Shown here piece after piece: positions 45,322 to 54,211 of a DNA stretch of 64,000 bases; positions within the stretch are counted from its first letter, which is position 1, and each line of letters opens with the position of its first letter. Both the position numbers and the translations under genes were made by a program. The notes under the pieces are model-generated. The model was not told the DNA's origin, ran no database searches, and saw nothing but the letters and a program-made list of their open reading frames with translations. Origin of the DNA: CAVYXF01 sp963772335 (GTDB lineage Bacteria; Pseudomonadota; Alphaproteobacteria; Rhizobiales; Rhodomicrobiaceae); NCBI GenBank assembly GCA_963772335.1, contig CAVYXF010000008.1, positions 248,001 through 312,000 of the forward strand, given 5' to 3'.

Positions 45322-46731
45322 GTGATCCCCGTCACCCATCTTGCGGGAAAGCGCATTGCCGTGTTCGGGCTGGGGCTGTCGGGTATTGCATCGGCGAAGG
45401 CGCTCCAAGCCGGCGGGGCGCAGCCTGTGCTCTGGGATGACGGCGAGAAGGGCAGGGCGACGGCGGTCGAGGCCGGCTTCGAGCCGGTCGATCTTCGGGA
45501 GGCCGACTGGTCGAGCTTCACCGCCCTCGTGCTGGCACCCGGGGTGCCGCTTACTCATCCCAAGCCGCATTGGAGCGTCGAGCGGGCCAGGGTCGCCGGC
45601 ATCGAGGTGATCGGCGACACCGAGCTGTTCTGCCGCGAGCGGCGCCATCTCGGCTCAAAGGCGAAGGTTGCCGCCATCACCGGCACCAACGGCAAGTCCA
45701 CCACCACGGCGCTGACACACCATCTCCTGGCGGCGGCCGGGCGGTCGTCGGCGACCGGCGGCAATATCGGCAATGCCATTCTCGATCTCGATCCGCTCGC
45801 CGACGACCGCCACTACGTCATCGAATATTCCTCCTTTCAGATCGACCTGACGCCGACGCTCGACGCAAACACCGCCTGCCTGCTCAACGTCACCCCCGAT
45901 CACCTCGACCGCCACGGCACGCTCGAGCACTATGCGGCGGTGAAATCGCGGATTTTCGATCGGCTGGGCATGTGCGACACCGCGGTGATCGGCGTCGATG
46001 ATGCGCCTTCCGCCGCGATCGCGGATGCTGCGGCCGCGCACACGCGGGTGCGCCGTATTTCCGTCGAGCGTCCAGTGGCAGATGGCGTCTACGCCACCGA
46101 GGCCGGAGTGATCGAGGTGATCGGCCGCGAGTTGCTTCCACCCATCAGCCTTGCCGGGATCGGCTCACTGCGCGGCAAGCACAACTGGCAGAACGCGGCG
46201 TGCGCCTATGCCATGGCGCGTGCGCTCGGGCTGTCGCGCGAGGAGATCGCCGCCGGCCTCTCAAGCTTCCCCGGCCTTGTGCACCGGATGGAGGAGGTGG
46301 GACGGGTCGGGCGTGTGCTGTTCATCAACGACAGCAAGGCCACCAACGCCGATGCCGCCGCCAAGGCGCTCGCCTCCTTCGACGACATCTATTGGATCGC
46401 CGGCGGGCTCGCCAAAGCCGGTGGCCTCTCGGGTCTGGAGGTCTTCTTCCCGAAAGTCCGGCGCGCCTATCTGATCGGCGAAGCGGCCGAGGCCTTCGCC
46501 GCCCATCTTGGCGAGGCGGTGCCGCATCAGATCAGCGTCACGCTCGAGCGGGCCGTGCAAGAGGCTGCTCGCGATGCGCTCGCCTCAAGCGATCCGGCCG
46601 CAGTCGTGCTGCTCTCGCCGGCCTGCGCCTCCTACGACCAGTTTCCCTCCTTCACTGCCCGAGGCGATGCCTTCAAGGCCATCGTCGGGGCGCTTGGCGG
46701 CATTACATTGCGGGCGGACGAGGCGGCATGA
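45322..46731 (+). CDS. murD: UDP-MurNAc-L-Ala:D-Glu ligase MurD
   Basis: Adds D-glutamate to UDP-MurNAc-L-Ala in the cytosol. N-terminal GKRIAVFGLGLSGIASAKAL binds the UDP moiety, ATP loop is ITGTNGKSTTTALTHHLL, followed by ATGGNIGNAILD, NVTPDHLDRHG and INDSKATNADA, all MurD hallmarks. I chose the GTG at 45322 (MIPVTHLAGKRIAV), with an AGAAGGGGG site upstream; the frame runs 16 codons further into repeat DNA. It overlaps ftsW by 4 bases (ATGA). Confidence 0.95.
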   Translation: MIPVTHLAGKRIAVFGLGLSGIASAKALQAGGAQPVLWDDGEKGRATAVEAGFEPVDLREADWSSFTALVLAPGVPLTHPKPHWSVERARVAGIEVIGDTELFCRERRHLGSKAKVAAITGTNGKSTTTALTHHLLAAAGRSSATGGNIGNAILDLDPLADDRHYVIEYSSFQIDLTPTLDANTACLLNVTPDHLDRHGTLEHYAAVKSRIFDRLGMCDTAVIGVDDAPSAAIADAAAAHTRVRRISVERPVADGVYATEAGVIEVIGRELLPPISLAGIGSLRGKHNWQNAACAYAMARALGLSREEIAAGLSSFPGLVHRMEEVGRVGRVLFINDSKATNADAAAKALASFDDIYWIAGGLAKAGGLSGLEVFFPKVRRAYLIGEAAEAFAAHLGEAVPHQISVTLERAVQEAARDALASSDPAAVVLLSPACASYDQFPSFTARGDAFKAIVGALGGITLRADEAA

Positions 46732-47903
46732 GGTTCACCCGTACCGACCGCAGCGTGGTTTCGGAATGGTGGTTCTCCGTCGATCGCAAGCTGATCGGGG
46801 CGGTGCTGATCCTGATGGTGCTCGGCGCGCTGGTCTCGCTCGCTGCAAGTCCGGCCGCGGCGCATCGGCTTGGCGAGCCGCCAATGCACTTTTTCAGCCG
46901 GCATCTCGCTTTTCTGCTGCCCTCTATCGCCTTGATGATCGGGGCCTCGCTCCTGAGCGTCAGGCAGATGCGCCGCTTTGCCCTCATTCTGTTGCTGATC
47001 GGCCTTGTGCTGATCGTCGCCGCGCTGGTTCAGAACATCGAGAGAAACGGCGCCGTGCGCTGGCTGGTGATCGGCGGCCAGTCAATTCAGCCCTCCGAAT
47101 TCGCCAAGCCCGGCTTCGTGATTCTCACCGCCTGGCTGTTCGGCGAGGCGGTGAAGCGCCGCGACATGCCGGCGCTGCCGCTCGCGCTTCTCCTGCTTTT
47201 CACCTTCGCCGCCAGCCTGGTGCTGCAGCCCGATATCGGCCAGACGCTGCTGATCACGCTGGTGTGGGGCGGGCTGTTCTTCCTCGCCGGCTATTCCGTG
47301 ATCTGGATCGGTGTTGCCGGAACGGCGGCATTCGGCGCGTTTGTGATGGCCTATCTCACCATCCCGCATGTGAAAAGCCGGCTTGACCGCTTCCTGCATC
47401 CAGGCGCCGGCGATACCCATCAGACCGACACGGCGCTCGCCGCTTTTCGCGAAGGCGGCTGGTTTGGCCGCGGTCCCGGAGAGGGCACAGTCAAGCTCGA
47501 TTTGCCAGATGCCCACACGGACTACATTTTCGCCGTGATTGCTGAGGAATTCGGCATTATTCTCTGCCTCGTCCTGGTGGCGATCTACGCGTTCATCGTT
47601 TGGCGCGGTTTTCAGGCAGCGGGTCGGAGCCGGGATCCGTTCATCCGGCTGGCGCTATCCGGTCTGATGATGCTGTTTGGTTTTCAAGCGCTTATTAATA
47701 TGGCAGTGAACGTTGATTTGCTGCCGGCAAAAGGTATGACGCTGCCATTCGTCTCCTACGGAGGCTCTTCCATGTTGGCCATGGGGTTAACGATGGGCCT
47801 TGCGGTAGGTTTCGCACGGCGGCGTCCAGACGGAGGGCCGGTCTATCGTCCGTTTGCATCGCGGACGGTTGGCGCGGCATCCTCCAGGGGGATACGGATT
47901 TGA
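46728..47903 (+). CDS. ftsW: Septal peptidoglycan polymerase FtsW
   Basis: SEDS-family glycosyltransferase of 391 residues that polymerises lipid II at the septum with FtsI. About ten membrane segments; signatures are QPSEFAKPGFVIL (with the conserved E-F-x-K), LVLQPDIGQTLLI with the catalytic-site Asp, GGWFGRGPGEGTVKLDLPDAHTDYIFAVIAEEFG and the C-terminal PFVSYGGSSMLAMGLTMG. The ATG overlaps the murD stop; the frame is open far upstream but antisense-like there. Overlaps the murG start. Confidence 0.95.
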   Translation: MRFTRTDRSVVSEWWFSVDRKLIGAVLILMVLGALVSLAASPAAAHRLGEPPMHFFSRHLAFLLPSIALMIGASLLSVRQMRRFALILLLIGLVLIVAALVQNIERNGAVRWLVIGGQSIQPSEFAKPGFVILTAWLFGEAVKRRDMPALPLALLLLFTFAASLVLQPDIGQTLLITLVWGGLFFLAGYSVIWIGVAGTAAFGAFVMAYLTIPHVKSRLDRFLHPGAGDTHQTDTALAAFREGGWFGRGPGEGTVKLDLPDAHTDYIFAVIAEEFGIILCLVLVAIYAFIVWRGFQAAGRSRDPFIRLALSGLMMLFGFQALINMAVNVDLLPAKGMTLPFVSYGGSSMLAMGLTMGLAVGFARRRPDGGPVYRPFASRTVGAASSRGIRI

Positions 47904-49042
47904 CAAGCGCGTCCATCGTATTGACGGCGGGTGGCACGGGGGGGCATCTGTTCCCCGCGCAAGCGCTTGCGGGCGAGCTGGTCCGTCGCGGCTATGAAGT
48001 CGACCTGATCACGGATATGCGCGCCATCAATTTCGGCGAGAACTTTCCGGCACGCACCGTTAGCCGGGTTCCCTCCGCCACTTTCCGCGGCCGCTCACCG
48101 CTCGAGGCGATGCGCATGGTCGCCACCAACTCCAATGGCTTCAAGATGTCCTATGACGTTATGGGGCAGCTAAAGCCGAAGGCGATGGTCGGGTTCGGCG
48201 GCTATCCGACCATTCCCCCGGTGCTCGCGGCGCTTGCACGTGGCATCCCGAGCGGAATCCACGAGCAGAATTCGGTGATGGGGCGCGCCAACCGGTTTCT
48301 CGCGCCGATGGTGAAGGCGATCGCCGTCTCATTCGAGGACACCAAATTCCTCGAAGGCAAGCTGATCCAGAAAAGCTACGTCACCGGAACGCCTTTGCGC
48401 GAGGGCGTGCTCGCCATGCGCGGCGGCACCTATCAGCCGCCCCAGCCCGGCAACCCGCTCAATCTCCTCTGTTTCGGCGGCAGCCAGGGCGCGCGCTTCT
48501 TCTCCGACATCATGCCGGTGGCGCTGCAATTGCTGCCACCCGATATCCGCGACCGGCTGATGGTGGTGCAGCAATGCCGGGAAGAGGACATCGATCGGGT
48601 TTTCGATGCGTATGAAGTTGCAGGTGTGGCTGCGGAACTTGCAACCTTCTTTGAGGATTTACCACAGCGCATGGCCGGGGCGCATCTTGTTGTCGCGCGC
48701 TCTGGAGCAACAACGATCGCGGAACTTGCAGCTTTAGGCCGTCCAGCAGTGCTCGTACCGTTGCCGCATTCCGTCGATAATGATCAACTAGAAAATGCCA
48801 CACGCTTCGAGAAGGCTGGAGCGGGCTGGTGTTTCGAGCAGGCGATTATGACACCGGAGCGACTTGCCGGCACGCTGCGGCGCCTGTTCGAGGAACCTGC
48901 CACGCTCGCGCGCGCGGCGTCGCGCTCGAAATCATTGGCCCGATATGATGCCGTGGGGCGACTGGCCGATCTGGTCGTTACATTAGCGGAGGCGCCGGAG
49001 ACGTTCACGTCCCAGCGTCCCGCCGAGGGGCACGCAAGATGA
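47900..49042 (+). CDS. murG: UDP-GlcNAc:lipid I transferase MurG
   Basis: GT-B glycosyltransferase, 380 residues, peripheral on the inner membrane, converting lipid I to lipid II. N-terminal LTAGGTGGHLFPAQALA is the MurG G-loop; other blocks are GFGGYPTIPPVLAA, IHEQNSVMGRANRFL, FGGSQGARFFSDI and VVARSGATTIAELAALGRPAVLVPLPHSVDNDQ. It begins with TTG at 47900, overlapping the ftsW stop (ATTTGA), with AGGGGGAT upstream, and no ATG is available nearby. Ends overlapping murC by 4 bases. Confidence 0.95.
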   Translation: MTSASIVLTAGGTGGHLFPAQALAGELVRRGYEVDLITDMRAINFGENFPARTVSRVPSATFRGRSPLEAMRMVATNSNGFKMSYDVMGQLKPKAMVGFGGYPTIPPVLAALARGIPSGIHEQNSVMGRANRFLAPMVKAIAVSFEDTKFLEGKLIQKSYVTGTPLREGVLAMRGGTYQPPQPGNPLNLLCFGGSQGARFFSDIMPVALQLLPPDIRDRLMVVQQCREEDIDRVFDAYEVAGVAAELATFFEDLPQRMAGAHLVVARSGATTIAELAALGRPAVLVPLPHSVDNDQLENATRFEKAGAGWCFEQAIMTPERLAGTLRRLFEEPATLARAASRSKSLARYDAVGRLADLVVTLAEAPETFTSQRPAEGHAR

Positions 49043-50472
49043 AAGAACTACAAGACGGAGAGCCACCGATCCACATTGTGGGCATCGGCGGCATTGGCAT
49101 GAGCGCTATTGCCGAAGTGCTGCATGATCGTGGGGTGGCGGTCCGGGGGAGTGATTTGAAGGATGGTGCCAATGTGCGCCGGCTGCTCGCCAAGGGCATT
49201 CCGGTGCGGATTGGCCATGCGCCTGAGAATATCGAGGGCGCGCGTCAGGTGGTGCTGTCTTCGGCGGTCAAGCCTGACAATCCGGAAGTTATCGCCGCCC
49301 ATGCGGCCGGCCTGCCAGTGCTGAGCCGGGCTGATTCGCTGGCCGGCCTGATGTCCGACATGCACAGCGTCTGCGTGACCGGCAGTCACGGCAAGACCAC
49401 CACGACCTCGATGATTGCCTGGATCTTCGAGAAGGCCGGGCTCGACCCGACGGTCATCACCGGTGGCATCATCAACAGCTGGGGCACCAATGCCCGAATC
49501 GGACGCGGCGACTGGATGGTGGTCGAGGCGGACGAGTTGGACGGCACTTTCGTTAAGCTGCCGACCACGATCGGCGTTGTGACCAATATCGACCCCGAGC
49601 ATCTGGATTATTACAAATCGCTGGATGCTCTGCATGAGGCTTTCCGGCAGTTCTTCGCACAAGTTCAGCCGGGCGGGCTGGCGATTGCCGGCATCGATCA
49701 TCCGGTGGTGCGCAGCATCGTCCAGGCCAGTCCCTATCGGGACGGTCGGCGTCTCCTGACTTATGGCAAGTCCATCGATGCCGACCTGCGGCTGCTGGAT
49801 GTGCGTTTCAGCGGCGGCACATTGCGCTTCGATGCTCTCCTCAGCAATCGCGTCAAAGGCGGCGAGCGCCGCTTGAGCGACGTGGTGCTGCTGCTCCCGG
49901 GCCATTACAACGCGCTCAATGCTCTGGCCGCCTTCGCCGCTGCCGCCGAAGCCGGCATCGATGAGGCGACGATCCTTGCCGCGCTCTCCAGCTTCGAAGG
50001 CGTGAAGCGCCGCTTCACGCGCGCTGGCGTTTGGAACGGCGTGGCGATCTATGACGACTACGCCCATCACCCGGCTGAGATCGCAGCGGTGCTCAAAGCG
50101 GCGCGTGCCGCCACGTCAGGCAAGGTCATCGCGCTGGTGCAGCCGCACCGCTACTCGCGGCTGAAAAACCTGTTCGATGAGTTCTGCGCCTGCTTTGCCG
50201 ACAGCGACACGCTCATCGTGGCACCGGTCTATTCCGCCGGCGAGAAGCCGAACGGCATCGACAGCCGGACCCTGATTGGCGGCGTAAGCCGTCATGGCCA
50301 CCGCCAGGTGCTGGAGCTGGATAGCGAACAGAGCCTGCCAACGCTCATCGCCTCGCTCGCCAAGCCCGGCGATCTGGTGATCGGCATGGGCGCCGGCACC
50401 ATCACGGAATGGACCAATGCGCTGCCGCAAAGATTGGCGACGCTGAAACCAGCGCTGGATGCTGCGGAATAG
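49039..50472 (+). CDS. murC: UDP-MurNAc:L-Ala ligase MurC
   Basis: First Mur ligase, adds L-alanine to UDP-MurNAc; 477 residues. N-terminal IHIVGIGGIGMSAIAEVLHDRG, ATP loop VTGSHGKTTTTSMIAWIF, GGIINSWGTNARIG, ADELDGTFVKLPTTIGVVTNIDPEHLDYY and IYDDYAHHPAEIAAVLKAAR are all MurC signatures. Starts inside the murG stop (ATGA). A 220-base gap and a cupin gene separate it from murB, which normally follows. Confidence 0.96.
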   Translation: MKELQDGEPPIHIVGIGGIGMSAIAEVLHDRGVAVRGSDLKDGANVRRLLAKGIPVRIGHAPENIEGARQVVLSSAVKPDNPEVIAAHAAGLPVLSRADSLAGLMSDMHSVCVTGSHGKTTTTSMIAWIFEKAGLDPTVITGGIINSWGTNARIGRGDWMVVEADELDGTFVKLPTTIGVVTNIDPEHLDYYKSLDALHEAFRQFFAQVQPGGLAIAGIDHPVVRSIVQASPYRDGRRLLTYGKSIDADLRLLDVRFSGGTLRFDALLSNRVKGGERRLSDVVLLLPGHYNALNALAAFAAAAEAGIDEATILAALSSFEGVKRRFTRAGVWNGVAIYDDYAHHPAEIAAVLKAARAATSGKVIALVQPHRYSRLKNLFDEFCACFADSDTLIVAPVYSAGEKPNGIDSRTLIGGVSRHGHRQVLELDSEQSLPTLIASLAKPGDLVIGMGAGTITEWTNALPQRLATLKPALDAAE

Positions 50473-50692
50473 GGCCAAGCGCGATCGAGCGGGCCTTCTC
50501 GTAACGGTAGGGACCGGCCACACAGCGGGTGCAGCGAGCATCTCCGTTCTGCGTACTCCTGCAACCGATCCCCCGTCTCAGGGCGAGAAATCGCAAGGAC
50601 AGGGGTTCGTTCGCTCTCCCAGGGGGTTGTGCCCGGCCGGCGAAGCGCTGGGGTCCGCATGAATTCGGTCGCCGACCGCTGGAGGGACTGTG

Positions 50693-51163
50693 ATGCCGAA
50701 GATTGACGTCGCCGCCGTGCCAGAACGCAAAGGCTCGCCCTATCCTCCACCCTTCGACGCGCCCTGTGCCAAACGCGTGCGTCAGCGGCTGGGCGATGCG
50801 GGCGGGCTAACGGATTTCGGGGTGAATCTCATGCACCTCCCGCCCGGGAATTGGTCGAGCCAGCGTCACTGGCATTCGCACGAGGACGAATTCGTCTATG
50901 TGCTCGAAGGCGAGGTGACGCTGATCGAAGACGATGGCGAGACGGTGCTGCGCGCTGGCGACTGCGCGGCCTTTCCGAAAAACACCGGCAATGGCCATCA
51001 CATGATCAACAGATCGGACAGGATGGCGGTCTATCTCGAAGTCGGGTCGCGTCAGCCTGCCGATATAACCACCTGCTCCGACATCGACATGATGAGCGCC
51101 AACGCTGACGGCCGTTTTGTCCACAAGGACGGCACACCCTATCCCCAGCCCGAGAGGCGCTGA
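50693..51163 (+). CDS. Cupin-domain protein inserted in the dcw cluster
   Basis: A 156-residue cytosolic single-cupin protein. The two cupin motifs are visible: WHSHEDEFVYVLEGEVTLIEDDGETVLRAGD (metal-ligand His, His, Glu) and AFPKNTGNGHHMINRSD (second His). Relatives are annotated as cupin or transcriptional-regulator-like proteins with no set role. It lies between murC and murB, which are usually adjacent, in the same direction and with GGAGGG about 6 bases before the ATG. It may be an unrelated insertion that uses the operon's transcription, or serve envelope sugar chemistry; the latter is a guess. Confidence 0.8.
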   Translation: MPKIDVAAVPERKGSPYPPPFDAPCAKRVRQRLGDAGGLTDFGVNLMHLPPGNWSSQRHWHSHEDEFVYVLEGEVTLIEDDGETVLRAGDCAAFPKNTGNGHHMINRSDRMAVYLEVGSRQPADITTCSDIDMMSANADGRFVHKDGTPYPQPERR

Positions 51164-51222
51164 CTTCTCGACGAGATCAATATCCATTCAACTGGTCCAA
51201 ACCCACACGAGCCCAGCCTGCA

Positions 51223-52173
51223 ATGAGCTTCTCTGACCTCATCACCGAGCTGCGCGCCGCTCTCCCCGAGCTGCGGGGCCGGCTGGACGCCGATCAGCCG
51301 ATGGCCGACATCACCTGGTTTCGCGTCGGCGGGCCGGCGCAGGTGCTGTTCACGCCGGCGGATGAGGCCGATCTCGCCTATGTTCTCGGCCGCATTGATC
51401 CGGCGATTCCGGTGACGGTAGTCGGGGTCGGCTCCAATCTCCTGGTCCGCGACGGCGGTATCCCCGGCATTGTGGTGCGGCTCGGCGGGCGTGGCTTCGG
51501 CGGCTTTGCCGTGGAAGATGGCGGCTGTATCCGCGTCGGCACCGCCATGCCGGATATGCGCGTAGCACAAAACGCGGCGAAGGAGGGGCTTGCCGGTCTC
51601 GCCTTCTATCGCGGCATCCCCGGCACCATCGGCGGTGCGCTGCGGATGAACGCCGGGGCGCATGGCACCGAGACCAAGGACGTGCTCGTCGGGGCCCGCG
51701 CGGTGGATCGCTGCGGCAATATCCATGTGCTGAGCCTTGCCGACATGGGCTTCGCCTATCGCCACTCCAGCCTGCCGGAAGACTTTATCTTCACCGAAGC
51801 GACTTATCAGGGCACGCCCGGCGATCCGGCGGAAATCGAGCGGCAGATGGATGAGGTGACCGCGTATCGCGAGGCGCATCAGCCCATCAAAAGCCGCACC
51901 GGAGGCTCGACCTTCAAGAACCCGCCGGGCCACTCCTCCTGGAAGCTTGTCGATGCCGCGGGCTGCCGCGGCTTGCGCGTCGGCGGCGCACATGTCTCGG
52001 AGATGCACGCCAACTTCCTCATCAATGATGGCGAGGCGAGCGCCGAGGACATCGAACGTCTCGGCGAGACCGTGCGCGCCCGGGTGAAGGCAACGAGTGG
52101 CATTACCCTCGAATGGGAGATCAAGCGCATCGGCGTGCCACTGCCGGGCCAGGAAAGGGTGGAGGCGGCATGA
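51223..52173 (+). CDS. murB: UDP-N-acetylenolpyruvoylglucosamine reductase MurB
   Basis: FAD enzyme that reduces UDP-GlcNAc-enolpyruvate to UDP-MurNAc; 316 residues, type II-like. FAD-binding TWFRVGGPAQVLFTPADE, VVGVGSNLLVRDGGIPGIVVRL, the AFYRGIPGTIGGALRMNAGAHG block, the catalytic Ser context TGGSTFKNPPGHSSWKLVDAAGCRGL and C-terminal VSEMHANFLIND are all present. No strong ribosome site was seen before the ATG. Overlaps ddl by 4 bases. Confidence 0.95.
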   Translation: MSFSDLITELRAALPELRGRLDADQPMADITWFRVGGPAQVLFTPADEADLAYVLGRIDPAIPVTVVGVGSNLLVRDGGIPGIVVRLGGRGFGGFAVEDGGCIRVGTAMPDMRVAQNAAKEGLAGLAFYRGIPGTIGGALRMNAGAHGTETKDVLVGARAVDRCGNIHVLSLADMGFAYRHSSLPEDFIFTEATYQGTPGDPAEIERQMDEVTAYREAHQPIKSRTGGSTFKNPPGHSSWKLVDAAGCRGLRVGGAHVSEMHANFLINDGEASAEDIERLGETVRARVKATSGITLEWEIKRIGVPLPGQERVEAA

Positions 52174-53102
52174 GCGGGGCAAAGCACGTTGCGGTACTGA
52201 TGGGCGGCTGGTCGGCGGAGCGCAAGGTGTCGCTCTCCTCGGGCGAGGCCTGTGCCAAGGCGCTCAAAGGCGAGGGCTACCGCGTCACCCGCATCGATGT
52301 GGGCCGCGACCTGCCGGAGCGCCTGCGCGAGCTTGCGCCCGACGTCTGCTTCAACGCCCTGCATGGCAAAGGCGGCGAGGACGGCACCATCCAGGGCATC
52401 CTCGAGACTGCGCAGATCCCCTATACCCACTCCGGCGTGCTGGCCTCGGCACTGGCGATGGACAAGGCGCAGGCCAAGATCATCTTCGCAAATGCGGGGA
52501 TTCCGGTCGCCGACAGCGTCGTCATCTCCCGTGCCGAGGCCGCCAAGCGCCACGTCATACCGCCGCCTTATGTGATCAAGCCGGTGGCGGAAGGATCGAG
52601 CGTCGGCGTGTTCATCGTGCGCGAGGATCACCGCCACCCGCCCCAGGAGCTCAACTCTGCCGAATGGGGCCTCGGCGAGACGGTGATGGTCGAGCGCTAT
52701 GTGGCGGGACGCGAGCTGACCTGCGCCGTCCTTGGTGAGCGCCCGCTTGGTATCATCGAAATTCTGCCCGCCGAGGGGCTCGCCTTCTACGATTACGAAG
52801 CGAAATACGCACCTGGAGGTTCAAGACACGTCCTTCCCGCGGAAATTTCACCGAATATTTACGAATTGGTACAGAAGCTAGCATTAACGGCGCATCAAGC
52901 ATTGGGGTGCCGAGGCGTGAGCCGGGCCGACTTCCGGTTCGATGACCGCATAGGCGGCACCGGCGAGCTGATTTGCCTGGAGGTGAACACGCAGCCCGGT
53001 ATGACGGCGACTTCGCTGGTTCCGGAGCTGGCTGCCCATTCTGGCATGACATTCGGTGAACTCGTCCGCTGGATCGTGGAGGACGCTTCTTGCAATCGGT
53101 GA
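52170..53102 (+). CDS. ddl: D-alanine:D-alanine ligase Ddl
   Basis: ATP-grasp enzyme of 310 residues making D-Ala-D-Ala for MurF. N-terminal VAVLMGGWSAERKVSLSSG, the FNALHGKGGEDGTIQGIL block, ATP-grasp KPVAEGSSVGVF, GRELTCAVLGERPLGIIEI and the C-terminal CLEVNTQPGMTATSLVPELAAHSGMTF match the family. The ATG at 52170 overlaps the murB stop; an upstream in-frame ATG lies well inside murB. Overlaps ftsQ by 13 bases. Confidence 0.95.
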   Translation: MSGAKHVAVLMGGWSAERKVSLSSGEACAKALKGEGYRVTRIDVGRDLPERLRELAPDVCFNALHGKGGEDGTIQGILETAQIPYTHSGVLASALAMDKAQAKIIFANAGIPVADSVVISRAEAAKRHVIPPPYVIKPVAEGSSVGVFIVREDHRHPPQELNSAEWGLGETVMVERYVAGRELTCAVLGERPLGIIEILPAEGLAFYDYEAKYAPGGSRHVLPAEISPNIYELVQKLALTAHQALGCRGVSRADFRFDDRIGGTGELICLEVNTQPGMTATSLVPELAAHSGMTFGELVRWIVEDASCNR

Positions 53103-54064
53103 TCAGTCCATCAGCACCGACAATCCAAGGCTGGCAGGAAGAGGTGAAGTTTTTTCGCGCCTCCCGCCAGTCCTTCTCGCAAGGCGCAAGGGCCATCCTT
53201 GCTGCCGCGCGCCGACCTGAGGGTTCCTGGCTGGCGTGGTGCGAGAAGCGCGCCAGTCTCTTCTCCAGGCTCGGGCTCGCCGCGACGATCCTGTTCTATG
53301 CCTTGACTGCTGCCTATGCGGTTTCCCTGACCGATCGCTGGGACGAGGTGCGGCGCGTTGCGCTGGCCACCGCCAACCAGATCGCGGTCGCCGCCGGTCT
53401 GAGCATCGCCAAGGTATCGGTCGAAGGCCGCAATCACGTCACCGAAGCGCAGGTTACCGAGGCGCTCGGCGTTAAGCCCGGTGTTTCGATTTTTGCCTTC
53501 GATACCGCTGCCGCCCGCGAGCGCCTTCTGCAGAACGGCTGGGTCCGCGAGGCGCGGGTGATGCGCTTGCTCCCCTCGACGCTCGTGGTCGAGCTGGAGG
53601 AGCGCTCACCGTTCGCCATCTGGCGCGATGGCGGCCAGAGCGTGGTGATCGACGCAACCGGGCGCGTCATCACGGAGGTGCAGCCAGTGAGCTTCCCGAC
53701 GCTGCCCACAGTTTCCGGCCCCGGCGCCGCCAGCCCGGCGAAAGAAATTGTGGAGATGATACGCACGCTCCCCGAGCTTGCCGCGCATGCGCGCGATATC
53801 GAGCGCATTGCCGGCCGGCGCTGGGATCTGCTGCTCGATATGGGACTGAGGGCCAAGCTTCCGGCGGGTCAGATGAAAGCCGCACTCACCGAGCTGAACG
53901 ACATGGTGGCGCGCAATCCGGCCGCTTTATACGAGCTTTCCGAGATAGATTTGCGCGTCGGTTCGCAATTTACACTGAGGCTGAAAGATTCGTCGGAAGA
54001 GGGTCGCAAGAAATTTCTCTCCTGGTTTGCCAAGGCAAAGAGCAGCCGCGAGGGCACGCTTTAG
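53090..54064 (+). CDS. ftsQ: Cell division protein FtsQ
   Basis: Bitopic divisome protein of 324 residues. A cytosolic N-terminus, one membrane segment (LGLAATILFYALTAAYAVSL), a POTRA domain (ISIAKVSVEGRNHVTEAQVTEALGVKPGVSIFAFDTAAARERLL) and a beta domain (WVREARVMRLLPSTLVVELEERSPFAIWRDG) follow in the usual order. The TTG at 53090 has GGAGG about 9 bases upstream and overlaps the ddl end; a GTG nine bases later is an alternative start. It recruits FtsL/FtsB and regulates FtsWI in other bacteria. Confidence 0.93.
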   Translation: MQSVISPSAPTIQGWQEEVKFFRASRQSFSQGARAILAAARRPEGSWLAWCEKRASLFSRLGLAATILFYALTAAYAVSLTDRWDEVRRVALATANQIAVAAGLSIAKVSVEGRNHVTEAQVTEALGVKPGVSIFAFDTAAARERLLQNGWVREARVMRLLPSTLVVELEERSPFAIWRDGGQSVVIDATGRVITEVQPVSFPTLPTVSGPGAASPAKEIVEMIRTLPELAAHARDIERIAGRRWDLLLDMGLRAKLPAGQMKAALTELNDMVARNPAALYELSEIDLRVGSQFTLRLKDSSEEGRKKFLSWFAKAKSSREGTL

Positions 54065-54097
54065 AACAAATGGAGTGAAGACGCGCCACCGTTAGGC

Positions 54098-54127
54098 CGT
54101 CATCCCGCGAAAGGGGTGGGAATGACG
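54098..54127. repeat. Short palindromic repeat before ftsA
   Basis: CGTCATCCC (54098-54106) and GGGAATGACG (54118-54127) form an inverted repeat around GCGAAAGGGGT. The left half matches 45046-45067. The longest ftsA open frame begins inside this element, which argues that the true ftsA start is further downstream. Confidence 0.6.
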
Positions 54128-54211
54128 AGCAGCAGGTGGCTGATACAGAACAGACATTCAGAGCGGTGCGATGCGGCAATTGCACTGGGTCTGGCTGTAG
54201 CGGGGTTAAAC

